This document shows positions 21,598 through 28,536 of a stretch of DNA of 64,000 nucleotides, one piece after another (the stretch's first letter is position 1; every line of letters begins with the position of its first letter). This DNA is from Streptomyces sp. ML-6. GTDB lineage: Bacteria; Actinomycetota; Actinomycetes; Streptomycetales; Streptomycetaceae. The notes under the pieces are model-generated. The model was not told where the DNA came from. It worked only from the letters and a program-made list of their open reading frames with translations, and did not search any database. The position numbers and the translations under genes were made by a program. The stretch covers positions 7,344,501 to 7,408,500 of the forward strand of contig NZ_JAOTIK010000001.1 of the NCBI RefSeq assembly GCF_030116705.1. Reading direction: 5' to 3'.

Positions 21598-23283
21598 ATG
21601 CGAAGCCCCCGCCCGGGAACGGACATCCTGCGGACCGCGCTGCGGCGCAACGTCGGCGCCATGGTCCGGGGCACCGTCCTCATGGGCCTGTACCAGGCGG
21701 GGGAGACCGCCTTCCCCATCGCGCTCGGCCTGATCGTCGAGCACACCATGCGGGACCGCAGCCCGGCCGCGCTCGGCCTGTCGATCGGCGCGCTGGCCGT
21801 GATCATCACGACGGTGTCGCTGTCGTGGCGGTTCGGGATGCGCGTCCTGCAGAAGGCCAACACGACCGAGGCGCACCGGTGGCGGGTGCGGGTGGCCGCC
21901 CGGGTGCTCCAGCCGGTGGCCGGGGACACGGACCTGAAGTCCGGCGAGGTGCTGACCATCGCCACCGAGGACGCCGACCAGACCGCCGACATCATCGAGG
22001 TGGTGCCGCTGCTGGTCAGCTCCCTGGTGGCGGTGGTGGTCGCGGCGCTCGCGCTGGGACTGGCCGATGTCCGGCTCGGCCTGCTGGTGATCGTGGGAAC
22101 CGTCGCGATCCTGTCGGTCCTGGCCGTGCTGTCCAAGCGGATCGGGGCCGGCACCCGCGAACAGCAGACCCGGGTGGCGCGGGCGGGCGCCAAGGTGGCC
22201 GACCTGATCGTCGGCCTGCGCCCGCTGCACGGCTTCGGCGGCAACCACGCGGCGTTCGGGGCCTACCGGAGGGTCAGCACGGACGCGCGGCGCCAGGCGA
22301 TCACCGTCGCCGGGGCGAACGGCACGTACGAGGGCACCGCACTGGCCCTCAACGCGGTGCTCGCCGCCGCCGTGTCGCTGACGGCCGGCTGGCTGGCGTT
22401 CGGCGGCCGGATCACCATCGGGGAACTGGTCATGGCGGTGGGCCTCGCGCAGTTCATCATCGAACCGCTGAAGATGTTCTCGGAGATGCCCAAGTACGTG
22501 ATGATCGCGCGGGCCTCGGCCCAGCGGATGGCGCTGGTGCTCGACGCCCCACCGGTGACCACCCCGGGGCCGCGACGCCCGGCGAAGGGCGGCGCCCTGA
22601 CGGTAGACCGGCTCCGGTACGGGACCCTGCGCGGGCTGGAGTTCGAGGTGGAGGCCGGCGCGTTCGTGGCGATCACCGCCTACCGGCCGCGCGAGGCGGC
22701 CGACCTCGCCTCGGTCCTCGCGGTGAACGTACCGCCCGACGCGTACGGGGGAGCGGTGCGGCTCGGCGGACAGGCGCTCGCGGAACTGTCGGTCGAGGCG
22801 GTCCGCGAGCACATGCTGGTGAACCCGTACGACGGGGAGATCTTCGCGGGCACCCTCCGCACGAACATCGACCCCTCGGGCACCAGTGGGATGGTTCCCG
22901 AGGCCGTCGAGGCGTCCATGCTGACCGATGTCGTCGCCCTCCACCGCGAGGGGCTCGACCACGAGGTCCGCGACCGCGGGGCGAACCTCTCCGGGGGGCA
23001 GCGCCAGCGGCTGTCCCTGGCCCGTGCCCTGGCCGCGGACGCCGAGGTACTGGTCCTGCACGACCCGACGACCGCCGTCGACGCGGTCACCGAGCAGCTC
23101 ATCGCGCGCAACGTCGCGAAGCTGCGCCGCGGCCGCACCACGCTGGTGCTCACCAGCAGCCCGGCCCTGCTGGACGCCGCCGACCGGGTGCTCGTCCTGG
23201 ACGACGGCGTCATCACCGCAGAGGACACCCATCGCAACCTCCTCGCCGACAACGAGGAGTACTGCCTGGCCGTGGCCCGCTGA
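21598..23283 (+). CDS. cchI: CchI, ABC half-transporter with degenerate ATP-binding motifs
   Basis: Exporter-type ABC half-transporter, 561 residues, membrane domain about 20-310 and ATPase 320-561. The ABC signature LSGGQRQRLSLAR (from Leu464) is perfect. Walker A is gone: the slot near residues 358-370 reads ITAYRPREAADLA with no glycines, lysine or serine/threonine. Walker B reads VLVLHDPTTAVD, with Asp replaced by His488 and the catalytic Glu by Asp489. The switch histidine is replaced by Ser520. It cannot hydrolyse ATP alone, but it can supply the signature for CchG. The start is uncertain: ATG 21598 lies just after the cchH stop, an in-frame ATG at 21583 overlaps cchH, and neither has a clear ribosome site. 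Confidence 0.88.
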   Translation: MRSPRPGTDILRTALRRNVGAMVRGTVLMGLYQAGETAFPIALGLIVEHTMRDRSPAALGLSIGALAVIITTVSLSWRFGMRVLQKANTTEAHRWRVRVAARVLQPVAGDTDLKSGEVLTIATEDADQTADIIEVVPLLVSSLVAVVVAALALGLADVRLGLLVIVGTVAILSVLAVLSKRIGAGTREQQTRVARAGAKVADLIVGLRPLHGFGGNHAAFGAYRRVSTDARRQAITVAGANGTYEGTALALNAVLAAAVSLTAGWLAFGGRITIGELVMAVGLAQFIIEPLKMFSEMPKYVMIARASAQRMALVLDAPPVTTPGPRRPAKGGALTVDRLRYGTLRGLEFEVEAGAFVAITAYRPREAADLASVLAVNVPPDAYGGAVRLGGQALAELSVEAVREHMLVNPYDGEIFAGTLRTNIDPSGTSGMVPEAVEASMLTDVVALHREGLDHEVRDRGANLSGGQRQRLSLARALAADAEVLVLHDPTTAVDAVTEQLIARNVAKLRRGRTTLVLTSSPALLDAADRVLVLDDGVITAEDTHRNLLADNEEYCLAVAR

Positions 23284-23312
23284 GGCGGCCGGACGACCGG
23301 GAGTTGGGGGGC

Positions 23313-23350
23313 GGCGGGGCGGCCGGGGCGGTGCGTCCGGCCGCCCCGCC
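23313..23350. terminator. Bidirectional hairpin between cchI and cchJ
   Basis: A perfect 14-bp GC-rich stem (23313-23326 pairing with 23337-23350) with a 10-nt loop sits in the 76-bp gap between the convergent cchI and cchJ genes. There is no T-run, as is common in Streptomyces. Confidence 0.75.
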
Positions 23351-23359
23351 CCGGCCGGT

Positions 23360-24448
23360 TCAGGCCAGCGCCCAGGCGACATCCCTGAGCAGGGCATGCC
23401 GCCAGCCCGCCCGGTCGTGGTCCGAGGCCGACCGGGAGACCCGTACGGTCGCCCCGGCCCGTTCGGCCAGGGTCTCGGTCAGCTCGCAGTGGGGCAGCAT
23501 CCGCGTCTCGTGCTCCCCCACGTCGAACGCGCACCGCAGCCCGGACAGATCGGGGCCCCGCCGCAGACGCGCGGCGACGGTGCCCCCGACCGGGCCGCCC
23601 AGGGGGTCCGCCAGGTCCATGGCGCCGGGCGTCCACCAGAAGGAGGCCGACTGGCAGGTGATACGGGAGACCAGGTCCGGGAACTCCAGCGCCGCGTACA
23701 GCGCGCTCAGCCCGCCCAGGCTCTGCCCGGCGACCACCAGCCGGTCCGGATCGGCCGGCACCCCGGACCGCGCGACCAGCGGCAGCAGTTCGTCCCGGAC
23801 CGCCTCCCACAGCTCGGGCCGGCACCCGAACTCGGCCCGCCGGTCCCCGGCCGGGAGGAAGACCAGGGTGACGGGCGGCATGTCACCGGCGGCGGCAGCC
23901 GACTCGAAGGCGGTCATGGCCGGGTGCAGGTGCAGCCAGTCGTCCCCGTCGAGCAGCAGGACCACCGGACCGCCGCCGCCCACCGGATGGACGCGCACGG
24001 TGCGCCGCCCGCCGAGCCGTCCGCCGGCCCAGCGGATCCGGGTGCGGGGGAGGGGCAGGACGTCGTCGGCGCCGATCGGGGGCCAGTGCGGCTGGGCCGG
24101 GGCGTCCGGGGTCGCGGCGATGGACCGGTCGCCGCCGGCGCCGACCGGGTTGAACGGGTCGGCGTGCGCCGCGCCGTCCGCGAGGATCCGGTAGGTCACC
24201 CGCAGGCGCGCCGGCATGCGCACCAGGGCGTACCAGCAGTCCGTGGCGCCCCACCGGCGCAGGGGGACCGGTGGTGACCAGCTCTCGAACTCGATGACGG
24301 CCGGGGAGCCGCGCCACAGGAACAGGGTCGGCCAGTCACCGCCCTCGGCGGGCATCGGAACGGGCGTCCGCGCCGCCGCCCAGAACGCGTCGGTGCCCGG
24401 TTCGCCGGACGGCCCGAATGCGGCGAGGGCTTCCTCCGCCACGTGCAT
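23360..24448 (-). CDS. cchJ: CchJ, siderophore esterase (IroE/Fes-like)
   Basis: Alpha/beta hydrolase of the enterochelin-esterase family, 362 residues. In coelichelin clusters the enzyme is thought to release the peptide from the thioesterase-less CchH, or alternatively to open the ferric complex for iron release. The nucleophile is Ser243 in VVAGQSLGGLSALY. A C-terminal DHDRAGWRHAL block corresponds to the family's catalytic histidine region. The N-terminal 150 residues match the extra beta domain of Fes-type enzymes. The ATG at 24448 is preceded by AAGGAG. The frame runs a further 15 codons upstream without a ribosome site. It is divergent from cchK across an iron box. Confidence 0.88.
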   Translation of the reverse strand: MHVAEEALAAFGPSGEPGTDAFWAAARTPVPMPAEGGDWPTLFLWRGSPAVIEFESWSPPVPLRRWGATDCWYALVRMPARLRVTYRILADGAAHADPFNPVGAGGDRSIAATPDAPAQPHWPPIGADDVLPLPRTRIRWAGGRLGGRRTVRVHPVGGGGPVVLLLDGDDWLHLHPAMTAFESAAAAGDMPPVTLVFLPAGDRRAEFGCRPELWEAVRDELLPLVARSGVPADPDRLVVAGQSLGGLSALYAALEFPDLVSRITCQSASFWWTPGAMDLADPLGGPVGGTVAARLRRGPDLSGLRCAFDVGEHETRMLPHCELTETLAERAGATVRVSRSASDHDRAGWRHALLRDVAWALA

Positions 24449-24496
24449 GAACGTCTCCTTGTGAGGGGGAGGGGGAGCGACTAGGCTCGGCATGCA

Positions 24497-24515
24497 TTAG
24501 GTGAGCCTAACCTCA
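24497..24515. promoter_or_regulatory. Iron box (DmdR/IdeR-type) between cchJ and cchK
   Basis: The site ttaggtgagcctaacctca is the best match in the window to the iron-repressor consensus, with only small departures. It lies 49 bp upstream of the cchJ ATG and 99 bp upstream of the cchK ATG, so one site can repress both divergent genes. Confidence 0.88.
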
Positions 24516-24613
24516 TGCACCTTCTTCCCGGCGTGGGGCTCCGGTACGCCGACCTGATGGGCGGTCACCAGGGGTTCGCCGCCGACGTGTTCACCCCGAG
24601 GAGGAACCGCCGC

Positions 24614-24823
24614 ATGAGCACCAACCCGTTCGACGACCCCGAAGGCCGCTTCCTGGTCCTGGTGAACGACGAGGGGCAGCACTCGCTCTGGCCGTCCTTC
24701 GCCGAGGTCCCCGGTGGATGGACGGTCGCCTTCGAGGAGAACACCCGGGAGGCGTGCCTGGAGTTCGTCGAGACCAACTGGACCGACCTGCGCCCCCGGT
24801 CCCTCGTGGCCGCCACCGACTGA
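24614..24823 (+). CDS. cchK: CchK, MbtH-like NRPS accessory protein
   Basis: Small MbtH-family protein, 69 residues, that binds NRPS adenylation domains and makes them soluble and active. It has the family signature [15 protein letters not shown] and the C-terminal [10 protein letters not shown]. The ATG at 24614 follows GAGGAGGA. The frame is open back to 24515, inside the iron box, which cannot be the true start. It is separated from cchH by cchI and cchJ but belongs to the same iron-controlled set. Confidence 0.94.
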   Translation: MSTNPFDDPEGRFLVLVNDEGQHSLWPSFAEVPGGWTVAFEENTREACLEFVETNWTDLRPRSLVAATD

Positions 24824-24899
24824 CCCCGCGCGACCGGTGAACGGGCGGCCGGGGCACGACGTCCGCCCGCGCACCGGCCCCCGGCTGGCGGCCGGGGTC

Positions 24900-25634
24900 T
24901 CAGCCGCGCTCGTGGAGGTACGCCTCCAGCTCGGCGGCCCCGGCCAGCATCGCCCGCCCGCGTGCGGCCACCCGGTCGTGCCAGTCGCGCAGGGTGGCCT
25001 CCAGGGGCTCCAGTCCGCCCGCCGACCGCACCCGGGCGATCAGCGGGGCAATCTGCTCCAACAGGTAGCCGCCCCGCCTGAGTTGATGCGCCATCAGGGC
25101 ATCCCGTACGTCGGCCTCGTCGTAGACGCGGTACCCGGTCAGCGGATCGCGGCGCGGGTGCAGCAGCCCGGCGCGCTCCCACTTGCGCAGCGTCGCGGGC
25201 TGGATTCCGAGCCGCCCCGCCAGCGCCCCGACGAACATGCCGCCGGACCCGGGCGCCACCGTGCCGGGCCCGGGGGCGGGGGTGGACGCCAGGTCGCGCA
25301 GGGCGTTCTCCACCGCCCGGAGCGTGCGCCGGTCGTCGAGCAGTTGGGCATGGCTCTCGTCGATGAGGCGGAACGCCTCGTCGGCCTCGCCCCGGTTCAC
25401 GGCCCGCATGATCGACGTCGCCGTCCGGTGGCCGTGGCCGGGCACCAGGGCGAGGAACGTGCGCAGGGCCCGCGCGTGCAACGGGGCGTAGGTGCGGTAA
25501 CCGTGCGGTGTGCGGTCGGCGGCCGGAAGGATGCCGGCCTCCTCGTAGTTCCTGACGGCCTGTGTGGACAGACCGTGCCCCCGGGCCAGGTCGATCGGCC
25601 GAAGGCGTTCACGGCTTTGAAGCTTTCGTCCCAT
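24900..25634 (-). CDS. MerR-family regulator with two winged-helix domains (TioE-like)
   Basis: DNA-binding regulator of 244 residues. The first MerR-type helix-turn-helix is at about residues 8-75 (RPIDLARGHGLSTQAVRNYEEAGIL). A second complete one lies at about 135-200 (FVGALAGRLGIQPATLRKWERAGLL), so each monomer could bind two half-sites. No cysteine pattern for metal or redox sensing is visible, so the signal is unknown. The ATG at 25634 was chosen because the first HTH begins just after it; the frame extends 14 codons upstream. It is divergent from the erythromycin-esterase-family gene with only 58 bp between them and probably controls it and itself. Confidence 0.88.
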   Translation of the reverse strand: MGRKLQSRERLRPIDLARGHGLSTQAVRNYEEAGILPAADRTPHGYRTYAPLHARALRTFLALVPGHGHRTATSIMRAVNRGEADEAFRLIDESHAQLLDDRRTLRAVENALRDLASTPAPGPGTVAPGSGGMFVGALAGRLGIQPATLRKWERAGLLHPRRDPLTGYRVYDEADVRDALMAHQLRRGGYLLEQIAPLIARVRSAGGLEPLEATLRDWHDRVAARGRAMLAGAAELEAYLHERG

Positions 25635-25659
25635 CGAACCGCCCACATCGCGTAAAAGT

Positions 25660-25676
25660 TTCAATCGAAGGTTCAA
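25660..25676. promoter_or_regulatory. Candidate operator in the MerR/esterase divergent promoter
   Basis: The 58-bp intergenic segment has TTCAA twice (25660-25664 and 25672-25676), 12 bp apart, in a locally AT-richer stretch. It may be where the double-HTH MerR protein binds. The dyad symmetry usual for MerR sites is poor, so this is tentative. Confidence 0.3.
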
Positions 25677-25692
25677 CGATACCGTTCAGGGC

Positions 25693-26895
25693 ATGGCAAT
25701 CGACATCAAGGAAACCGTCCATGCCGTCGAGGCCGCCGCCGTCATGCGGCTGCTCCCGAACCGGCCCCGGATGCTCGCCCTGGGCGAGCCCACCCACGGC
25801 GAGGACACCCTCCTCGGCCTGCGCAACGAACTCTTCCGGCAGCTCGTCGAGCAGGAGGGCTACCGGACGATCACGGTCGAGAGCGACTGCGTGAGGGGCC
25901 TGGTCGTGGACGACTACGTCACCTCGGGCACGGGCACGCTCGACGAGGTCATGGAACACGGATTCAGCCACGGCTGGGGCGCCCACGCGGGCAACCGCGA
26001 ACTCGTGCGCTGGATGCGTGCCCACAACGACGGCCGGCCCGCTTCCCAGCAGGTCCGCTTCGCCGGTTTCGACGGCCCGCTGGAGATCACCGCGGCCGAG
26101 AGCCCCCGGCGGACCCTCACTGCCCTCCACGACCACCTCTCGGCCAGGCTGGACGCGGACCTGCTCCCCTGCACCGCGGAAACCCTCGACCGTCTGCTCG
26201 GCCCCGACGACCGGTGGACCGAGCCCGCCGCGATGACGGACCCGTCGCGGTCCGTGGGACGGTCGGCCGATGCCGACCGGCTGCGGCTGATCGCCGACGA
26301 CCTGGTGGCACTGCTCGACGCACAGGAACCGCACCTGATCGGGACGGTCCCGCAGGACGAAGGGGACCGGCTGCGGCTGTACGGGCGCACCGCGACCGGC
26401 CTGCTGCGCTACCACCACTGGATGGCCGACCCCTCACCGGCCCGCATGACCCGGCTGGTGGGCCTTCGGGACCAGATGATGGCCCACAACCTCCTCGCCC
26501 TCGCCGAGCGGGGCCCGGTGCTCGTCCACGCCCACAACTCCCACCTCCAGCGGGAGAAGAGCTCGATGCGGATGTGGCAGGGGCCGGTGGAGTGGTGGAG
26601 CGCCGGGGCGCTGGCGGGCGCCCGGCTCGGCGAGGAGTACGCCTTCGTGGCCACGGCCCTCGGCACGATCCGGCACCGGGGTGTGGACGCACCGCCGCCG
26701 GACACCCTCGAAGGGCTCCTGTACGCGCTGCCGGAGGACCGTTGTGTCGTCGACGCCCCACGACTGGCCGCCGCCCTCGACGGCACACCGCCAGCGCCCC
26801 GCGTTTCCCCCTGGTTCGGCTACGCCCCGTTCGACCCGGCCCACCTGGCGGACAGCGACGGCATCGTGTTCGTCAAGGACGTATCCCGGGGGTAG
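25693..26895 (+). CDS. Erythromycin-esterase-family hydrolase
   Basis: Protein of 400 residues in the EreA/EreB-like family (succinoglycan biosynthesis / erythromycin esterase fold). Visible family blocks: LALGEPTHGEDTLLGLRNELFRQL near residue 28, TITVESDCVRG near 60, EVMEHGFSHGWGAHAGNRELVRWMRAHN near 85-115, and LVHAHNSHLQREKSSM near 275. The conserved Glu and His residues of these blocks form the active site in Ere enzymes. Most actinomycete members have no proven macrolide activity, so true antibiotic esterase function is not claimed. The ATG at 25693 has only a weak ribosome site. Likely regulator: the divergent MerR gene. Confidence 0.85.
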   Translation: MAIDIKETVHAVEAAAVMRLLPNRPRMLALGEPTHGEDTLLGLRNELFRQLVEQEGYRTITVESDCVRGLVVDDYVTSGTGTLDEVMEHGFSHGWGAHAGNRELVRWMRAHNDGRPASQQVRFAGFDGPLEITAAESPRRTLTALHDHLSARLDADLLPCTAETLDRLLGPDDRWTEPAAMTDPSRSVGRSADADRLRLIADDLVALLDAQEPHLIGTVPQDEGDRLRLYGRTATGLLRYHHWMADPSPARMTRLVGLRDQMMAHNLLALAERGPVLVHAHNSHLQREKSSMRMWQGPVEWWSAGALAGARLGEEYAFVATALGTIRHRGVDAPPPDTLEGLLYALPEDRCVVDAPRLAAALDGTPPAPRVSPWFGYAPFDPAHLADSDGIVFVKDVSRG

Positions 26896-27009
26896 GGCCT
26901 GACGCCCGGGTCGCCGTGTTCGGCACGGGTGTTCCGGGCACGCCTTCCCCGGTGTTCCGCGCGCACTCCTCTCTGGGGTCCTTTGGCGCGTGCGGGAGGC
27001 GGGACGGAG

Positions 27010-27048
27010 CCGGGGCCCCGCCCGGACCGCTGTCGGGCGGGGCCCCGG
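27010..27048. terminator. Bidirectional hairpin terminator
   Basis: A perfect 15-bp stem, 27010-27024 pairing with 27034-27048, with a 9-nt loop. It sits between the convergent esterase-family gene and the peptidoglycan-binding gene and can stop transcription from both sides. Confidence 0.85.
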
Positions 27049-27063
27049 TCGTCCGGCGAAGTC

Positions 27064-27423
27064 CTATCCCGGGTAGGGGTCGTAGCAGTCGAGGGCGGGG
27101 TGGTAGAGGACGTTCCAGGTCTTGGCGCCGACGATTCCGTCCTTGGTCAGGCCGTGGCACCCCTGGATCCACTTGATCTTGGCGCGTGTCTTGCTGCCGA
27201 AGGCGCCGTCGACGCCCAGTTTGGGCACGCCGCCCCAGATGTTCGACAGGCACTGGGCCTGTTTCACCGCCACTCCCGTATTGCCGTACTGAACGGTCGG
27301 GCGGTGGGTCGACGAGGTGTGGGCGCAGCCTCCGGGCGCGGCGCCGGCCGATGGTGCGCCGACTCCCAGCACTCCGGCGGCGAGTACAGCGGCACCCAGG
27401 ACGGACATGATCCGGTTTTTCAT
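27064..27423 (-). CDS. Secreted peptidoglycan-binding-domain protein
   Basis: Small exported protein of 119 residues. It has a signal peptide with hydrophobic core VLGAAVLAAGVLGVGAPSAGA, then a single PG_binding_1 domain (about residues 45-105) with the pattern VQYGNTGVAVKQAQCL..LGVDGAFGSKTRAKIKWIQ..LTKDGIVGAKTW. Three cysteines in the mature part suggest a disulphide bond. There is no catalytic domain, so it probably binds cell wall only. The ATG at 27423 follows GGAAGG. Its upstream region has two TGTGAC copies 10 bp apart (27455-27470), a possible regulator site. Confidence 0.88.
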   Translation of the reverse strand: MKNRIMSVLGAAVLAAGVLGVGAPSAGAAPGGCAHTSSTHRPTVQYGNTGVAVKQAQCLSNIWGGVPKLGVDGAFGSKTRAKIKWIQGCHGLTKDGIVGAKTWNVLYHPALDCYDPYPG

Positions 27424-27724
27424 GGCACCTTCCCCCACTCAAATGATCACGATGTGTGACATTTTGTGACTGTAAGGATGCGAAGGTTCTCTGTCGAGAA
27501 CGCCGGGACGAAGTTCGGCCAGTGGTCCTGTCCCGCGTGCCGCCTGCCGGGCGGGAACGGCGGGGGCGGGCCGGTCCGATTGTTCGAATCCGGGTCCGGG
27601 GTGCGCCGTCGTGAGGCGGCGCGCCCCGGCTTCCCGCGCTTGCTTCCGACGCCAGTTCGGGAGTGGTCCGGCGGCGAGACTGGCCGGATGTGGACGGGGC
27701 CCCGCCGCCTCCACACGAGGAGCC
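27424..27724. other. Intergenic region, no gene seen
   Basis: About 300 bp between two minus-strand genes. The right part holds a terminator hairpin for the VOC gene. The left part is the promoter region of the peptidoglycan-binding gene, with a locally AT-rich stretch and the direct repeat TGTGAC at 27455-27460 and 27465-27470. Short frames here do not look coding. Confidence 0.6.
27596..27629. terminator. Hairpin terminator downstream of the VOC gene
   Basis: A 13-bp stem with one G-T style mismatch (27596-27608 with 27617-27629) and an 8-nt loop. It lies about 95 bp past the stop of the minus-strand VOC gene. Confidence 0.6.
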
Positions 27725-28111
27725 CTACTCGCTGTGCACGATCTGGATCAGGTTGCCGCAGGTGTCGTCCAGGACCGCAGTGGTGACCGGTCCCATTTTC
27801 AGCGGTTCCTGGGTGAAGCGCACCCCGAGCCCGCGCAGCCGGTCGAACTCCGCCCGCACGTCGTCCACGGCGAAGGAGGCGGCCGGGATGCCGTCCGTCA
27901 TCAGGGCCGTCTTGTACGGCTTCACGGCGGGGTGGCCGTCGGGCTCCAGCAGCAGTTCGGTCCCGTCGGGGTCCTCCGGCGAGACCACGGTCAGCCAGCG
28001 GTCCTCGCCCAGCGGGACCTCGTGCTTCTTCACGAAGCCCAGCACGTCGGTGTAGAAGCGCAGGGCCTTGTCCTGGTCGTCGACGAAGACGCTGGAAAGG
28101 TGGATCTTCAC
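27725..28111 (-). CDS. VOC (glyoxalase/bleomycin-resistance fold) family protein
   Basis: Small metal-binding-fold protein, 128 residues. It shows the paired beta-alpha-beta-beta-beta units of the vicinal oxygen chelate family: LSSVFVDDQDKALRFYTDVLGFVKKHEVPLG at the start and AASFAVDDVRAEFDRLRGLGVRFTQEP then TAVLDDTCGNLIQIVHS at the end. The substrate is unknown; most Streptomyces relatives are uncharacterised. The GTG at 28111 overlaps the stop of the ArsR gene (GTGA), so the two are co-translated and the VOC protein is probably under ArsR control. Confidence 0.85.
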   Translation of the reverse strand: MKIHLSSVFVDDQDKALRFYTDVLGFVKKHEVPLGEDRWLTVVSPEDPDGTELLLEPDGHPAVKPYKTALMTDGIPAASFAVDDVRAEFDRLRGLGVRFTQEPLKMGPVTTAVLDDTCGNLIQIVHSE

Positions 28112-28401
28112 GGGGTGCTCTCCGGTGTGTCGGGCCCGAGCCACCGGGCCACGATGTGTTCGAGGGGTTCGGTGTTCAGGTCGTGGAACTTGTAGCGGCC
28201 CTGGCGACGGGAGAGGACCAGGCCCGCGGATTCGAGTACGGCCAGGTGCTGGCTGATCGCCTGACGGGACAGCCCCAGGCCGTGCTTGGTGACCAGCCGT
28301 GAGCAAATCTCGAACAGGGTCTGGCCGTTCCGCTCCGTCAGCTCGTCGAGGATGAGCCGGCGGGTGGGGTCGGCCAGGGCCTTGAAAACATCTTCCGCCA
28401 T
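28108..28401 (-). CDS. ArsR-family winged-helix repressor
   Basis: Regulator of 97 residues with the ArsR fold: FKALADPTRRLILDELTERNGQTLFEIC, then recognition helix LGLSRQAISQHLAVLESAGLVLSRRQGRYKFHDLN. It lacks the CxC metal-binding motif of metal-sensing ArsR proteins, so it more likely responds to another signal or is the YdfF-like type often paired with small enzymes. The ATG at 28401 was chosen from the usual family start; the ribosome site is weak and the frame extends upstream. A near-perfect palindrome immediately upstream is a likely self-operator. Confidence 0.88.
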   Translation of the reverse strand: MAEDVFKALADPTRRLILDELTERNGQTLFEICSRLVTKHGLGLSRQAISQHLAVLESAGLVLSRRQGRYKFHDLNTEPLEHIVARWLGPDTPESTP

Positions 28402-28410
28402 GACCGAACC

Positions 28411-28440
28411 ATAGGCAAGCATCGACTTGCCTATCAAGTC
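28411..28440. promoter_or_regulatory. Nested inverted repeats, likely ArsR operator
   Basis: Perfect 9-bp arms ataggcaag (28411-28419) and cttgcctat (28426-28434) flank a 6-bp spacer. A second palindrome gacttg..caagtc (28424-28429 and 28435-28440) overlaps it. The site begins 9 bp upstream of the arsR ATG, a position fitting autorepression. Confidence 0.7.
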
Positions 28441-28536
28441 GGACGGCTCCCGCCACCCGCCGGACCCGTCCCGGTGATCCACGCCCTCCTCCACGCCTCT
28501 CCCGCCCCTGGAGCCCTTCACGGGGGCACGCGCGCC

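Noticed and set aside
16326..22244. A 1972-codon open frame on the minus strand, and a 1952-codon plus-strand frame at 15092-20950
   Set aside because: Both overlap the clearly coding cchH frame, which has full NRPS motifs. They are composition artefacts rich in Arg, Gly and Pro.
24822..24899. Terminator between cchK and the MerR gene
   Set aside because: Several short competing stems in a GC-rich stretch; no single convincing hairpin.
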